From Osmia lignaria lignaria (lineage: Eukaryota; Arthropoda; Insecta; Hymenoptera; Megachilidae): a DNA stretch of 64,000 nt. The DNA lies in assembly GCF_051020975.1 (NCBI RefSeq), contig NC_135045.1, positions 2,358,501 through 2,422,500 on the forward strand, written 5' to 3'. Below are positions 25,530 through 38,300 of the stretch, in pieces. The notes under the pieces are model-generated. The model was not told where the DNA came from and did no database searches. It was given only the letters and a program-made list of their open reading frames with translations. Position numbers and translations under genes: made by a program. How positions within the stretch are numbered: the stretch's first letter is position 1; each line of letters opens with the position of its first letter.

Positions 25530-28500
25530 CAGGAGGCGTCACTGGGGCGGTGTTCACCCCAGGCTAAACCGTCGACTTCCAGCGCGAAGGAAGCATCGAA
25601 GAAGAACTCGAGCGTTTCGCCGAAACGCGAGAGGCAAGGCAGAACGCGACAGGGTAACAAGACAGCTATCGCGGATTGAAAAAACGTGGCTGAACTGTCC
25701 GATGTCCAGGTTTCAAGCACCTGTAACACACATCGAAGTTTCCTTCTTAGTCCGTGATTATTGAAGCACATTGTACGGCGAACAAGGTGCATACACGATG
25801 TGCGGTGCAAAATCGATTTAGGTAAAAGTTTAGAATGGATCGAAGTGCCGAATACCGTCGAGTGTGTCAGCGAACACAGTGACACAATGTTTAATTATTA
25901 GCAGTATTTATTGGCAGATGTTCTACGCTACTATTTGCGGATTACAGTGATATTTTATTGACATACTGCGTGAGACGAGCTGACGCGATGATCGGGTTTT
26001 TAAATACAACGCTTCTCTACGAAGATTGTCGTCGTTCCTGTCCGAGCATACTTGTACCATATTTCGATAACTACTTAATCAAACGACTCGATTCGAACGC
26101 AAGCCGAATAGCTTGGGAGCAAAAACCTCGCGAGAAGAATTACTCGAGACGATATCATACGAGATTCTTCGAAAGATATTTTTTTTATCGTCACCATAGG
26201 AAATGCTGGTATGTTTTTACGCGCTCCTGTTTCGAATTCGATCGTTGGTTCGGATGAATTGATACTCAAGAGATAGGTTTTCAAAGATGTACGAGAAACA
26301 GACACTGTAATAATTGTATATTCTTTTACGTTCTCGACACTTCGATCACGTTTGTTGCGTTAGCTGTTAATAGAAAACGAGACAATTTAACTCGTAACAT
26401 CGATACGTCATCGAGAGTTTTTCTTTTTTTTTTTTTTTCACGTTACCACATTGTTAGTTTCGTTTCGTTTCTCATTTCTTGTCTATTGCTAGCGAGTCAA
26501 TTGTAGAGTATAATTCGGTTGATTATGTTTATCGTATAGGTTTAAGCAAGCGTTGGATTTAACCGTCGGAAGCGAAGCATTTACGTTTTTTTCGTCCCCC
26601 CGTTTATTACCGTTGTATCTTCCTTTCCGTTCTGTTTTTATCCTGGGATGTGCAATTTCGTCAATTCGCTTCTCGTTAAACGATTACGAGCCGACCGACG
26701 ACCGATGAACGCGATCGATTAAGGAAAAAGGAAAAGGGTAGGGAAAAAGAAAAAGAGGAATCGTTGGATCACGAACGTGTTATCGGACAGCGATCGGATC
26801 GTCCAGTGTTCACTGTGCAATAACCCTCGTCCAACCGGCGACGATTGGTTCTCAAATTAGCGATTTCCGTTGACCATGTTACAAATTAAGTTTAATTGTT
26901 CGCTTTAGAAGCAGGAGGACGAGCGATCGACGCGTTCACTGTTGCCTAATTGTATCAATTTTAACGTTTGTCCTCTCTAAAATATACATTAATATTGTTT
27001 AAGTTTTTCCATTTCCTTTTTTTTTTAGAGTTCCATCTAGATGTGTTGAATATTAACGTACTTCCTCGTTATTCTTGATTTTAATATAAATTAAACGATA
27101 TTCTTAATTGAATGTTTCATTGATTAACCCTCGAACGATGGATCGGTGAAACAGTTTAACAATTTTTTATTTTAATTTTCTTAGTTTCAGATCGAAAGTC
27201 TTCCGTTTAAAAATGTTTTAGGTCACGATTGACCCTGCTCCACCGGTCGAGGGTTAACGAAGAATCAATTTCTCGATGAGATACGTGATTTAGCGATCGA
27301 GTTATCACGTTCAGCAGTGAACGCGTTAATAATCGACGCGATACGATACATAAGGAGTTTTAATGAAAAGGAAAAAGAAATCTATTTTAAGCGTCGACGG
27401 ACCCGATGTATTCACGTACTTACGAATAGAAAGCTCCTTACGTGTTGCAAGCTTCAATATGCGTTATTGTTTATCGTAAACCATACTAGCGCGCGTTTCA
27501 TTTCACTTTGCATACACAAGATTTTCAATTGTTACGATCAGTCTCAGGGAACTGTCTATCTGTATGCGTAATCGCGATTATCCTATGCGTTCAATGGATT
27601 GAATAGAAACGCGGCCAGGCGTCATCCGTGCTCGATCAACGTACGAACGTTTATTAAGGATGTTTTTAATTTAATTAGTCCACGGGTGCGGTGTAAAATA
27701 GACGAGGAAACGTGTACGAGAATTTGATCGAGCACAGATCCCCTCCTCGTTTGCTGGCCGCGCTCTCGCTGCTGCTCGTTAATTTTATTTAGCTGATCAT
27801 TTACACGGATATTAAACGCGGACAGTGGTGTGCAGTTAACGCGTGTACATACCTATTTTCGAATAAGAAACGACGCGCGCGGTCTACGGCTAATCAGGGC
27901 CCTCCCCCGTTTCGCATCGCGGCGTAAAAGCTCGTCGGTTATCCGTGTAACGAGCGGGGATAACGGGTGAAATTAGAAGAGAACGAATAACCCGCAAAGG
28001 TGCAAGATAGATGTGGGAGTGGACGAGTTTTGAAACGGTAATCGAAACACATACACTTCTGTGTACGTATTGTGCGTAATGTACCTTTTTAAATGTAAAG
28101 TAGACGAGATACCGAGCAATAGCGTGTAAGTAGAAGAAAGACGCTTGTTCATATTATTAGGGGCGTCTGTCGCAGGTGTAATTGCGTATAAGAATGCATA
28201 CAAAACGATGAGAACAGTACCGGCGTTTTAGAGAAACTTGCGTTATTTCGGCGAAACCTTGAACAGAAAGGGTTGCGCCATCGGGGTCTTGTAAATGTAT
28301 ATATATAAAATCTTTCTCGCAATATAGGGGCTACGCAGATACTACCGTGCTACTAATTATTATTAATTAATTAATTAATTATTATTATCGTTAACTATTT
28401 ACTATTACCGGTCACCGATTACTACGACTACTACGATTACCGCTAATTACTATTACTATTTGCCACTACCACTGCTACTACTATCACTACCGCTACCGAC

Positions 28501-29190
28501 GACAAACTATTATATATTATTAATTACCATTGTCACAACTATCCGCTTTTTTTATTGTACGATATATACATAATAGCGAACTATGAATGTACATTTTCTT
28601 AGCTGTAACGTTCTACCCCCATCCCCTTACCCCCATCTCGATTGTAATTTATAATTAATATAAAAGGATACATCTAAATGTGTTAAAAGGAAAAAAAAGT
28701 GAAGAAGAAAACCGCTACTGCTTTGCGAGAAGAAGGAATTCTATGTGAGAGAAGAACAAATATATATATATATATAAATATGAATATATATGTATATATA
28801 CGTACATATACATATATTTTATTTCGACAAAAAAGATTTAATTTAATGGATATGATAACGTTAGAAACGCGACGGTGATGTATGCAAATTAAATTCTCTC
28901 TGTGATTCGTCTAAAGAAATATGTAACTAAGGAAGTAGAAAAGAAAAAATAACGAAGAAAAATGGCAAAAGAGTTATTATCATTTAACAAGCATTAATTA
29001 GTATTATTATTGTCATTCGTCATTGCTCCGTACCATCAAAAGTTTAGCGAAGAATAAAAAAAAAAGAAAAAAAGTTAAAATGGAACGACAAACTCGATTT
29101 TCGTAATGAACTCGACTCGTGAATTTTCTTTTCGCTAATAACAGTAACGAGTTATCCTATTGATGTAATAAAAAAACAAGTATTTTTACC
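25530..29190 (+). other. Probable BCOR 3' UTR and downstream sequence
   Basis: No coding exon. This begins directly after the BCOR stop and becomes increasingly AT-rich and simple: an ATT/AATT and ACT/TAC-type trinucleotide tract at about 28340-28510 and a TA microsatellite at about 28759-28822. AATAAA hexamers occur at 29053 and 29167, the latter followed by a T/GT-rich stretch (TCTCTCTGTGATCTTTG), which is a reasonable poly(A) site. If used, the 3' UTR would be about 3.6 kb. The boundary is inferred. Confidence 0.4.
29167..29172 (+). terminator. Candidate BCOR poly(A) signal
   Basis: AATAAA followed within about 30 nt by a GT/T-rich stretch. It is the last canonical hexamer on the plus strand before the sequence enters what is probably the convergent dlg1 tail. 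An earlier hexamer at 29053 is embedded in an A-run. Confidence 0.3.
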
Positions 29191-29199
29191 GATCTCTCT

Positions 29200-32100
29200 G
29201 TGATCTTTGATTCATTCACATTCCCTATTACCAATTAGCGTTAAGTTTCAGTTCAGAACGAGGAGCAGGGGAGGTGACGCGTGGTGTTCACGAAAGGCCG
29301 TCGTTAAAATCGGTAAAACGTTTATTAACTATTTAAAAACGATGAAACAAGGTGAACATGAGATTGACAATTCAATAAGTAATATTATTAAATAGACTAT
29401 AGAGGTGTATAATAAGTGTTTGTAGTAATTATTCTCTTTATACGTTCCTTTACATCGAGACAGGCGTCTTTTTCATCATCATTTTCTCCACAATTCTTAT
29501 TTCTTTTTTTTTTTTTGCCCTTTTTCTTTATCATAGATTTTTTTCTTTAACTTACATCAAAGCCTACCTCTTTCTTTCTGTCTTCAGGCACGACCCGTGC
29601 TTAATAATCATGGCAACGCTTCTCCTCGCTTGGCTTCTCTTTTTTCAACTATCAACGGCTCTAAAAACACAGAATCTCTTCCGTCCGTAGGAAAAATAGC
29701 TCGTAGAAAGCGTACTCGTGCTAATTGTTACACCCGATCGCGTTCTACCGAAGAAACCATAATCGAATGAGGAAACGCAAAGTAGAATTCTACGAGCCCG
29801 GTCCGACCAAGGGAGAAGCAATCGCCGAAAGAATCACCGTGCAATCGACGATCGATTAATATAAACGGTATAGCGTGTGACCATTTCGACGATATAAAGT
29901 TTTAGCTTTAATTAAGCCATACCTAAACGATGCGTTCTTTCCTTAACTATCTTCTCCTCTTTTCTTATTCATCATTCGGAAATACTATGTTCAATCGACG
30001 ATGGTCTCGATCACTTCGCGTTCTCCATCTCCTCGACCTTCTCTAAATTCAACATTTCACACTTTCGACCCTTTGACACGCTCTGAAACATTCTTACAAC
30101 TCTTCAAATTCGTCCGTGTGAAAATGGCTACGAGGCGTTTTAATTAGTCTAAAATTTAGACTCCGATCGAACCGTTCGATGAGTCCGAACTGCGTCGCAT
30201 ATTTTTCATTCGCGACACGAATATATATTTCATTAGTCGGCTTTCTATGGATTGGCAGTGACCAATCGTAGAAAACTAACAGCAGAGAATAATAATCGAA
30301 CGGTACACCTCTCCGACATGCTTGAGAAACCCGCTTCGATTCCACGCCTATGCTACCACCATATACCATCTCGATTACCCGGGTACAGGTATTTACAATA
30401 ATATATATATATATATATATGTATACCTACTATCGTAATAATAATTTAGTAGTGGTATTTAAATTACAATAGTATTCATTCTTTCTCTCCTTAACTGTTC
30501 GTCTTCTTTCGCTCTTCGTCTATCTCTCGCGCATGCACACTTTCATACTCTCTTCCTCTCTGTATATATATATATATTTATTTATTTATATATATATAAT
30601 GTTGCACATAACCCAGTACTGGCTTAGTAATCTAGCTGTACAAAACATTATATATCGCTATTCTAGCATCTAAAGATTTGTCCTGTGAGGTTTGATGAAT
30701 CGTGAGGTTCGTTACATGCGTCCGGCTTTTGTCTTTCTCTCTTTCTGTTTCATTCCTAATCCTTTCAAACAGATATAAATGAATTATTCTGTTTTTATTA
30801 TTTCTCTATCATTCTTTGTTCTTTCCTTCCACTTTCGATTCATTCACTACGCTCGAATTTCTTTCTAACATTTCATAACGCCTTTCTAACGAATCATTCT
30901 CGATTCCCTCTGTCTCCTTCTCATTTTTCGCCTCTTATTGCGATTAAGTACATTAAAAAATACCGCGCTACTTCGCTCAGAATTAACCGGACCAAGCGAT
31001 ACATATACAGTGATCGGTGAAGCCAAGTGTTATTATTATTTTATTATTATAATAAGTGTTTTTTTTTTTTGTTATTTTAATTCTGCGTATCATGTCTCTC
31101 CCGTTCCGTTCGTCGACTGTTACGCTTATTCGTCGTCGTCGTCGTCGCGATTTGCGCGTGAAAGAAAAGAAAAAAAAAAAAAGAACATGAAAATTCTCCC
31201 TTTTAAGCGTCTAACGTGCTGTGCGCGTCTTGCGAGCGATCGCGACGAGGATCTACCTTAAAAATCTACTATTTTCTTTGTCGCTTTTGTGTTCGTTCGA
31301 TTTCAACCGAGTCGTCGTTTATTATTCGCCTCTCTTTCTATCGCGTTTCCACGGAGGGTGCTGTACACACAAAGGCGTCGAGGTCGATCGATCGAGAAAC
31401 TACGACGCGAATCTTCGTTTTTCCTTTTTCTCTCTTTTACGTGTATATAAAAACACAGAGGGGTACAGCTGGATTTAGCTCGACTTCGATCGCGCGCGAC
31501 TTTGATCTAATCAATTTCAAAATCAATTTCGAGGCGAATAGACGAGCACACGGCTTTGTCATTCGTTCGTCTTCCTTCCCGGTAAAGAGTACAATGAAAA
31601 AAAGGGAGAGTGCGTATCGACGTTAGAAATTACGAAGCTCGAGTAACTGTTTTCATGTTCGTTGCAACGGGGAGGATGCATTTCTCACGGGACGTCGTGT
31701 GTTAATCGTGTCACGTACAACATCGTAGAAAAAATTCAACGCGGATACGAACGCCCGTGAGGATGCGATATCTCCTTGTTCGGTGGCTCGACAAACCCCG
31801 TTCGATACGTGGCTAATCGTGAAAAACATCGTGGTACAACGAAACACTTTTGGTATTTTTAACACTATAACACGAATCTCCCAGCGACGCTGTTCGTTTC
31901 CTTCGAAGACACTCAATAATCTATTCTAACACGGCGTAACATTCTTATTACCGTCGAGTTACGAGTTTTTATAATACTTTACTCTCCTTGCGAAGGAAAT
32001 TTCGAACACGCTAACCATATCTCTTTCCTTAATCTAACCTTCTTTCCTTCAGATTGTTGCTCTCCTAATTCTTCGTGTCGTTCGTTCAATCGGTCGAAAT

Positions 32101-32331
32101 ATTTATTCGACGAGCTTCGTGAACGCGGCTGAGGCACATGCCTCGACTTGGGATTTTTTTGTATTCTTGTTACTCGATCGGGCAGGGTGTGTGTGGTGCA
32201 GGACGGGTACGGGATGGGAACGGGGAAGGCATTAGAGAGTTACTCGATTATTTTATTAAGAGCAATTAAGCTTGACGCCTCGGAGGTAGGGTCCAAGCGT
32301 TCGGACCGGGCTGAGCGTTGGGGGCAGGACG
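29200..32331 (-). other. Probable dlg1 3' UTR and convergent intergenic sequence
   Basis: No coding exon. Simple repeats are frequent: TA runs at 30400-30426 and about 30561-30600, a CGT run at about 31133-31148, and A- and T-tracts. Minus-strand AATAAA hexamers appear as TTTATT at 32252-32257 (75 nt after the dlg1 stop) and at 30577-30586, so both a short and a long 3' UTR are possible. Fly dlg1 transcripts can have long 3' UTRs, but the sequence alone cannot decide. Confidence 0.35.
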
Positions 32332-35300
32332 TCACAGTTGCTGGTCCCTGCACGGCACCCAAATGTTCGGTCCTGATTGCTCGGCGATCACCTCCTTCAC
32401 CTTAACGTAGATCTCTTCAGGCGTGTCACCTTGTACTACGGCTGCAACAGAAAAATAAATAGCCCTCTTTTCACGTGTACCCTGACGCGTTATCGCTCGC
32501 GGATGCACCAGATGCGCATAGCCCTCCTCGCGATACGAGATTGTGAAATTCTTCAGAAGTCGGAGTGAAACATCTCGTTCACTAAAACGGCGACTTGGAA
32601 ATCACTTACCAGTAAAATACTCTCCAAATTCTTGTTCCATCTTCAATGCTCGCTCGTACGTCTTCTTCGCCTGTTCCTCCGTCATCCTCTTGTTCATCTC
32701 CCTGCGAACACGAACCGTTAATTAATAAAATTCAGCTAGATGTTTTGAAAAAGTACCACTTACATAACTGACTCGACGGATTTCGGTTTGATGAAGATGG
32801 CGATCGGATACAGTTGTGCTACTTGTAACCTCTTGATGGCATTTCCGCTAACGTCAAGAATACAGTGTTTCCCCTGGAGTGATCAATTTATCTTCGTCAG
32901 TATTCGATATTCGATTTAATCCCTCGATTCGTTACCTTTTCAGCGACTTCTCGAACAGACGCGACGGACGTTCCGTAAAGATTATCGTTGTACTGGCCAG
33001 CCTCTATGAACAGATGATTTTGAATATCCCTCTCCATTTGTTCCCTGGACGCCACGAAATGATAATCCCGTCCATCCACTTCGTATTCCCTTCTACTCCT
33101 CGTTGTGTCTGAAAGATATCATTCAAATTCTTCGTGTTACCCCTTCGTGCTACCTTTCAATTAACCCCTTCCTTCGGATTAAATATTAAGCGATTTCACT
33201 TACGTGGGACGCAGCTGCCGAATTTGTCGGGGAACTCGGAGATGAGGTCGTCGTTGATGCGATCCTTGAGAGGACCGAGGATAATAACTGGCCGAGTGTA
33301 TTGTATGGTGAGCTGCTGGACTGCCTCGTACGACAGCACGTTTTCTTCGCTGCCTGCAATTTTTAGTATAAGTACATTCGACGTCACCGGGACACTGGTG
33401 GGTGTTCATGGTAAAAATAAGCTTTGTTATCCTCGGTTAGAATGTTCGCACTCTTTCAAACAAACGTTTCTCTTTACGTATCTCTCTCGATCGTCGCACA
33501 GAGTTTCGCACCTGCGTTATTGACGAAAGAGAAAGAGTTCAGAATAGAAGAGAGAATAGCGGACAGAAAATTATGGTAAAATCGTATAGATACGAGATCG
33601 GGGATCGTTAGAGTCACCTGAGCCATGATCCATGCTTTAGCATCTAGGAGATCGAAGCAGGGAAAGGGTAAGCACCCTAGGGTCTAGTACTTAGACGACT
33701 GAAGATAGAGAGGGAGTACCAAGGCCGACGTGGCATTGGTTAATGTGGCGACTATGCTAACAAACTCGAAGGGTTTACATTTCGTAATCGATACTCGACG
33801 CTACGCAACGCTAACGATTTAATAATTAACCCGGAACACCTCGTTTCTCGTTGACAATTGATTGCGTTGCATTTAACGGTGCAGCATTGCATTTATCATG
33901 TGCAATTAATTTAATACTTTATAAAAGAATGAAAAATATAACATCTCGACAGACGAGAAACGGTGTAGCTTCCTTAAAATTCTATCCAAAGTAATTAGTT
34001 GTACAGAGAGAAATCAAACGACAGAGACAAACATATAAAAAGCACGTCGCGACTGTCCCAATTGCGCGAAGCGTATCGGCGTTTTGTTAACTGCGGGTAA
34101 ATCTGGACGGGATTGAAGAGAGTTAAAAAGATAAATTAAAAGGGAAGGAAGGTAAAAGTGTGGGTTCTCGATCGAAAAACCACGTTCGATTATGTTAGTC
34201 GAGGAGTTTTAATTTCAGCATAGATATGCTGGTTCACTCCTGTTCACACACTTGACTCGTTTCATTTTATTATATCCACTTACTAAGCTCGTCATTATTC
34301 TCATCATCCTCCTTTTCCAGAGCAACTAATGTCAGTTCCTCGATATACGGCAGTTCAACACGATATAAAATTTCTCTACTCCCTGTGACGCAAGATAAAT
34401 CTTTTTGTGAATGAAACAGGATGGAAGAAGCGCGGCGTGAAATGAAAAGTGGAGACGAAGAATGAACGGTCGTTCGTTCGCTCGCTCGCGACGACCACGA
34501 AACGTGAAATCGTTCAGTGATAACGGATATTAGTTTCGAAGATACGCGAGCGGAATTTTAAAGCGAAAACCGGAGGATTTATTTTATTCCATCGTTGTCT
34601 CGAACAGCCACGCGATCGATAGTTTGAACAGCTATCAAAATTCGCGTTAGGATATTTCGTTACAGCGATTCTATCAATTTCGTTGATTCACATCGCGATG
34701 CCTGAAAGTAGAAATTGAAACGAATCGTCTGGACAAAAACAGTAGCAAATAAAGCTAAATTATCCGGGCTCGATTGTTTCTGGTTACCCATTTTTATCGT
34801 AGACAATGCAATTTGAAAAAAAAAAAGCGACACAATAAAGAAAATTTCAATGTTTTTAGAGAAAGAGTCAAATAATTAAGGAAAATAAAGGCAAACGTAT
34901 ATTTGTAGCAAATCGAAACGGTCAGTTTCTGGTGACATAATCCGCGGTTGGATAAAATCCCAATGTTTGAAGGGTTAAAAATACTGGAGAACAAAATGGC
35001 CAGCACAGCGAGCGTTCTCGAACTGGGTAGATCCGTTAAATCGACAACAGTACGGAAAGCCAGCAGCCCTGTGCTATTCAAAAATAACAACGCGCCACGA
35101 CAAAAGGACCACGCCGAACAATGCGTTCGTCCCGCGGCTGGATCGTTATATCGCGGTAATGAATGTGTGCTTTGTTAATTGATGCGACCGAGATGAAACT
35201 GACTGGTATAGGAAGAACGAGGTTGGGGGAGGGAAGAGAATACATAATGGAAACCAAAATGAAAGGCGAACAGAGAAGGGCGTAACAAAAAGAAAAAAAA

Positions 35301-38300
35301 AAAAAAAAAGAAGATACAAATACGAGGACCATGTGTGATTACGTGTAAATGTATGTGTGTGAAATAGAGTGATCAAATGAAGAGAGAAAAAATAGAGACA
35401 GAGAGAAAGAGAGAGACGTGATTACCTTCGGTGTTAGTGTCGTCCTGGGTGTAGCACAGCATGAATGCTAAAACATAACAAGTTCAATATTTCAGTATAC
35501 GTTGCGTACTAATAAGCGGCCGTTAATAATTGCTAGGATTAATTAAGCATTAAGCATGAACGACATCCGTCCTACCGTCCGGGGTAACTCGAGTTATCCG
35601 ATCTCGATTCGCCAATAATCATTATTTCTTGTCTGATTTTATGCAGTGCGACTCGAGCTTCGTTGCTCTGGTTACGTGTTCCTTTATTTTAATATCGAAC
35701 AGCATTAATGAGGAATATCGATTAGAGGAATCTTTAGTTTGATTGCTAGGAAACATTTCAACGACTGCAAGTAATAATATAAAAATCCACGTATTAAAAT
35801 CGAAGCGGTCAAAGTATTAAGCTCGATTAATGCAAATTTCTGCATTTCACGATATTCGGATGCAGCTCTAAGAAGAACTTGCTCGCTTCTGCTGTAAACA
35901 GGCTTACTTAAGTGAGCGTTTAATCCGAGGTTTAAGTAAAACGGCCGTTCGCGAAGAAACTCTCGAGCACGATAAGGGGACATGGCGTTTTATCCGTTTG
36001 TAAATAACAGAAAACGTAGACGAGCAACATAGAAACGATCCATCGATAGGTTAGCCAAAAGGTTAGCGACTTAGTCGGGTGAACTATCGCAAAGCATGCT
36101 CGATGTTTAGTGAAAACACAGAGAAAACGCATAATGCGAGTGATTATTATGTGCAAGGATGAAAAGGTTCGTGGCGTGCTAAGCAAAGAAGAACGTACGA
36201 AAAAGAGAGACCTTCTTGAGAAGTGTAAAAAGTTTACATAGGGTCGCTTGATTAACGTTTCTGTCCATCTTTATTGTTCAACTATTATTTTATTTAATTT
36301 TGAAGTGTGTACCGTCCACCCAACGAGACGAGACAGTAAGTGAGTATAAATTCACGTGCTCGAAGCAGGCTCGATTCACGGTACACATCCTTCAACCGAA
36401 GCGTTTGAAGAACTGGAAACAACTGAGCTCCGTCCCTGAGTCGAGCGCGTGAATTTATAAACATATAATGACTCGTCTCGTTCGACGGACTATATTGCAC
36501 CGCGAGTACGCGTGTAATTATCGTATGAACGTTTTGATGATGTAAGTACGTGTACGTGTATGATCGTATCTTGTTTCTTCTTGTTGAAACTAACTTGGAA
36601 TACTTACGTGTAGGATCGTTTTCGTTCTCGGGTGTCGTGGGCGACCCTACACAAGCAGGCAAAAACAAAACACATGTCACGTTTTCACATGGTAAAAAAA
36701 ACACAAAAGCTCAATCGGAAGTTGGGCGTAATCGTCGCACCTGTCACGGATTACTAAAGCTATCATCCGAGTCGACGAAAGAGATTTAAAGAAAAATTTA
36801 ATAAATTCATCGACCTTCTGTTTCTGATCGGTCGGATCGGATCTGACGCGCGTTCGATAAACTTTCTACGTGAACACCAATCGACAAGGAGAACGTAAAA
36901 AAAGGTTAAACGCTAAATACGAACAAGAAAGACACAATCGAGGCTACGAAAGGTTACGAACAAAGTTCGGCAGTCGATTTTGTTTGTTAACAAAAATCTG
37001 CACGCCGGTATAGATCTTTGTAATGGGGGTCGGATTCAAGACACACGTGACAGAGAAACAATAAAAATATAGATACTGACTTGTAAATTCAAACACACGG
37101 TCTAGATATAATAGATATACGTATATAAAAATAGTGACTTAGAAATACGAGAATAATAATAATAAAAAAAGATAAAAAATAGTCACGTAAAAACCACAAT
37201 AGATACGGGTCTGAACATGCACAGAACGTGCAGGATACGATGATGTTTCAAGAGACACTCACGTTCCTGGTCCGAACCGTCCTCGGATTTGTCGTCCTTG
37301 CTCTTCATGAATGGGAACTTCCTGCTGAACGAGAAGTTTTTCTTCTTCCTATCCAATGTCGATTGCTGCAATCCATCGATCTTGTGTTACGTAAATGCAC
37401 AACGGAGAAGGTGATCAAACAAAGTGAACTTCGATTTCTTATAATTAATCGAGGAATTCGGACGGGAACACAAATTGAATTATTAAAAAAATAAATAAAA
37501 TTTGATATCTTCGATTGTACGATACGCTCGATCGATCAAGCTTACCTTGTCGAGGATCACCGGCATGTGGCCCTGGAACTTGACAGAACGATCCCTGGCG
37601 CGTTGCTTCCGTTCCCATCGTCTGCGAGACGGTATTATGCCGAGACCTTCCTCATCACCCTGAGGAGTTACTCTTCTAGCTTGCCACCATTCGTCGTCGC
37701 TTGCATTCGTCACGTGTAGGATTTCACCGTAGCGGAATGCCAAACCGCGGCTTGGCAGACCGTCATCCTTGTTGGGATCGTAATCGAACAACGCTCTGGA
37801 ACAATTAATATCTTATGTTAGTATTACGACAATTTAATCGACGATTTTTAAATCACTTACCTAACGTAAAGTGATTTCTTCTGCGAGGTCCTCATGAGGG
37901 TGCCTGTCATCATATTCTGCTGGGAAATTTGTTGTTTAAGATCATGGATCTTCGCCTCGAATCTGTTGTAATCTTCGGGCTTGTACTGCACCACGATCGT
38001 CACTGTCTGCCCGGTACCCTGCGCACGCGTATCGAAATCTTAAGTTTGTTTATGTATTTTAAAGACGATTTTGAAGATGGTTGAAAGTGAAATGGTACCT
38101 TAAGGGCTGCCGCAGCCTCCTCGTGGGTGGCTGTCCGAAGATTAATGCCATTGACGCTGAGTATCTGATCGCCACGTCGCAGTTCACCGCTTAGATCGGC
38201 CGGACCCCCGGCTAGGATGAAGGAAATGAAAATTCCCTCGCCATCCTCACCGCCGACGATATTGAAACCCAGACCGGAGGAACCTTTGTTCAGCACGACT

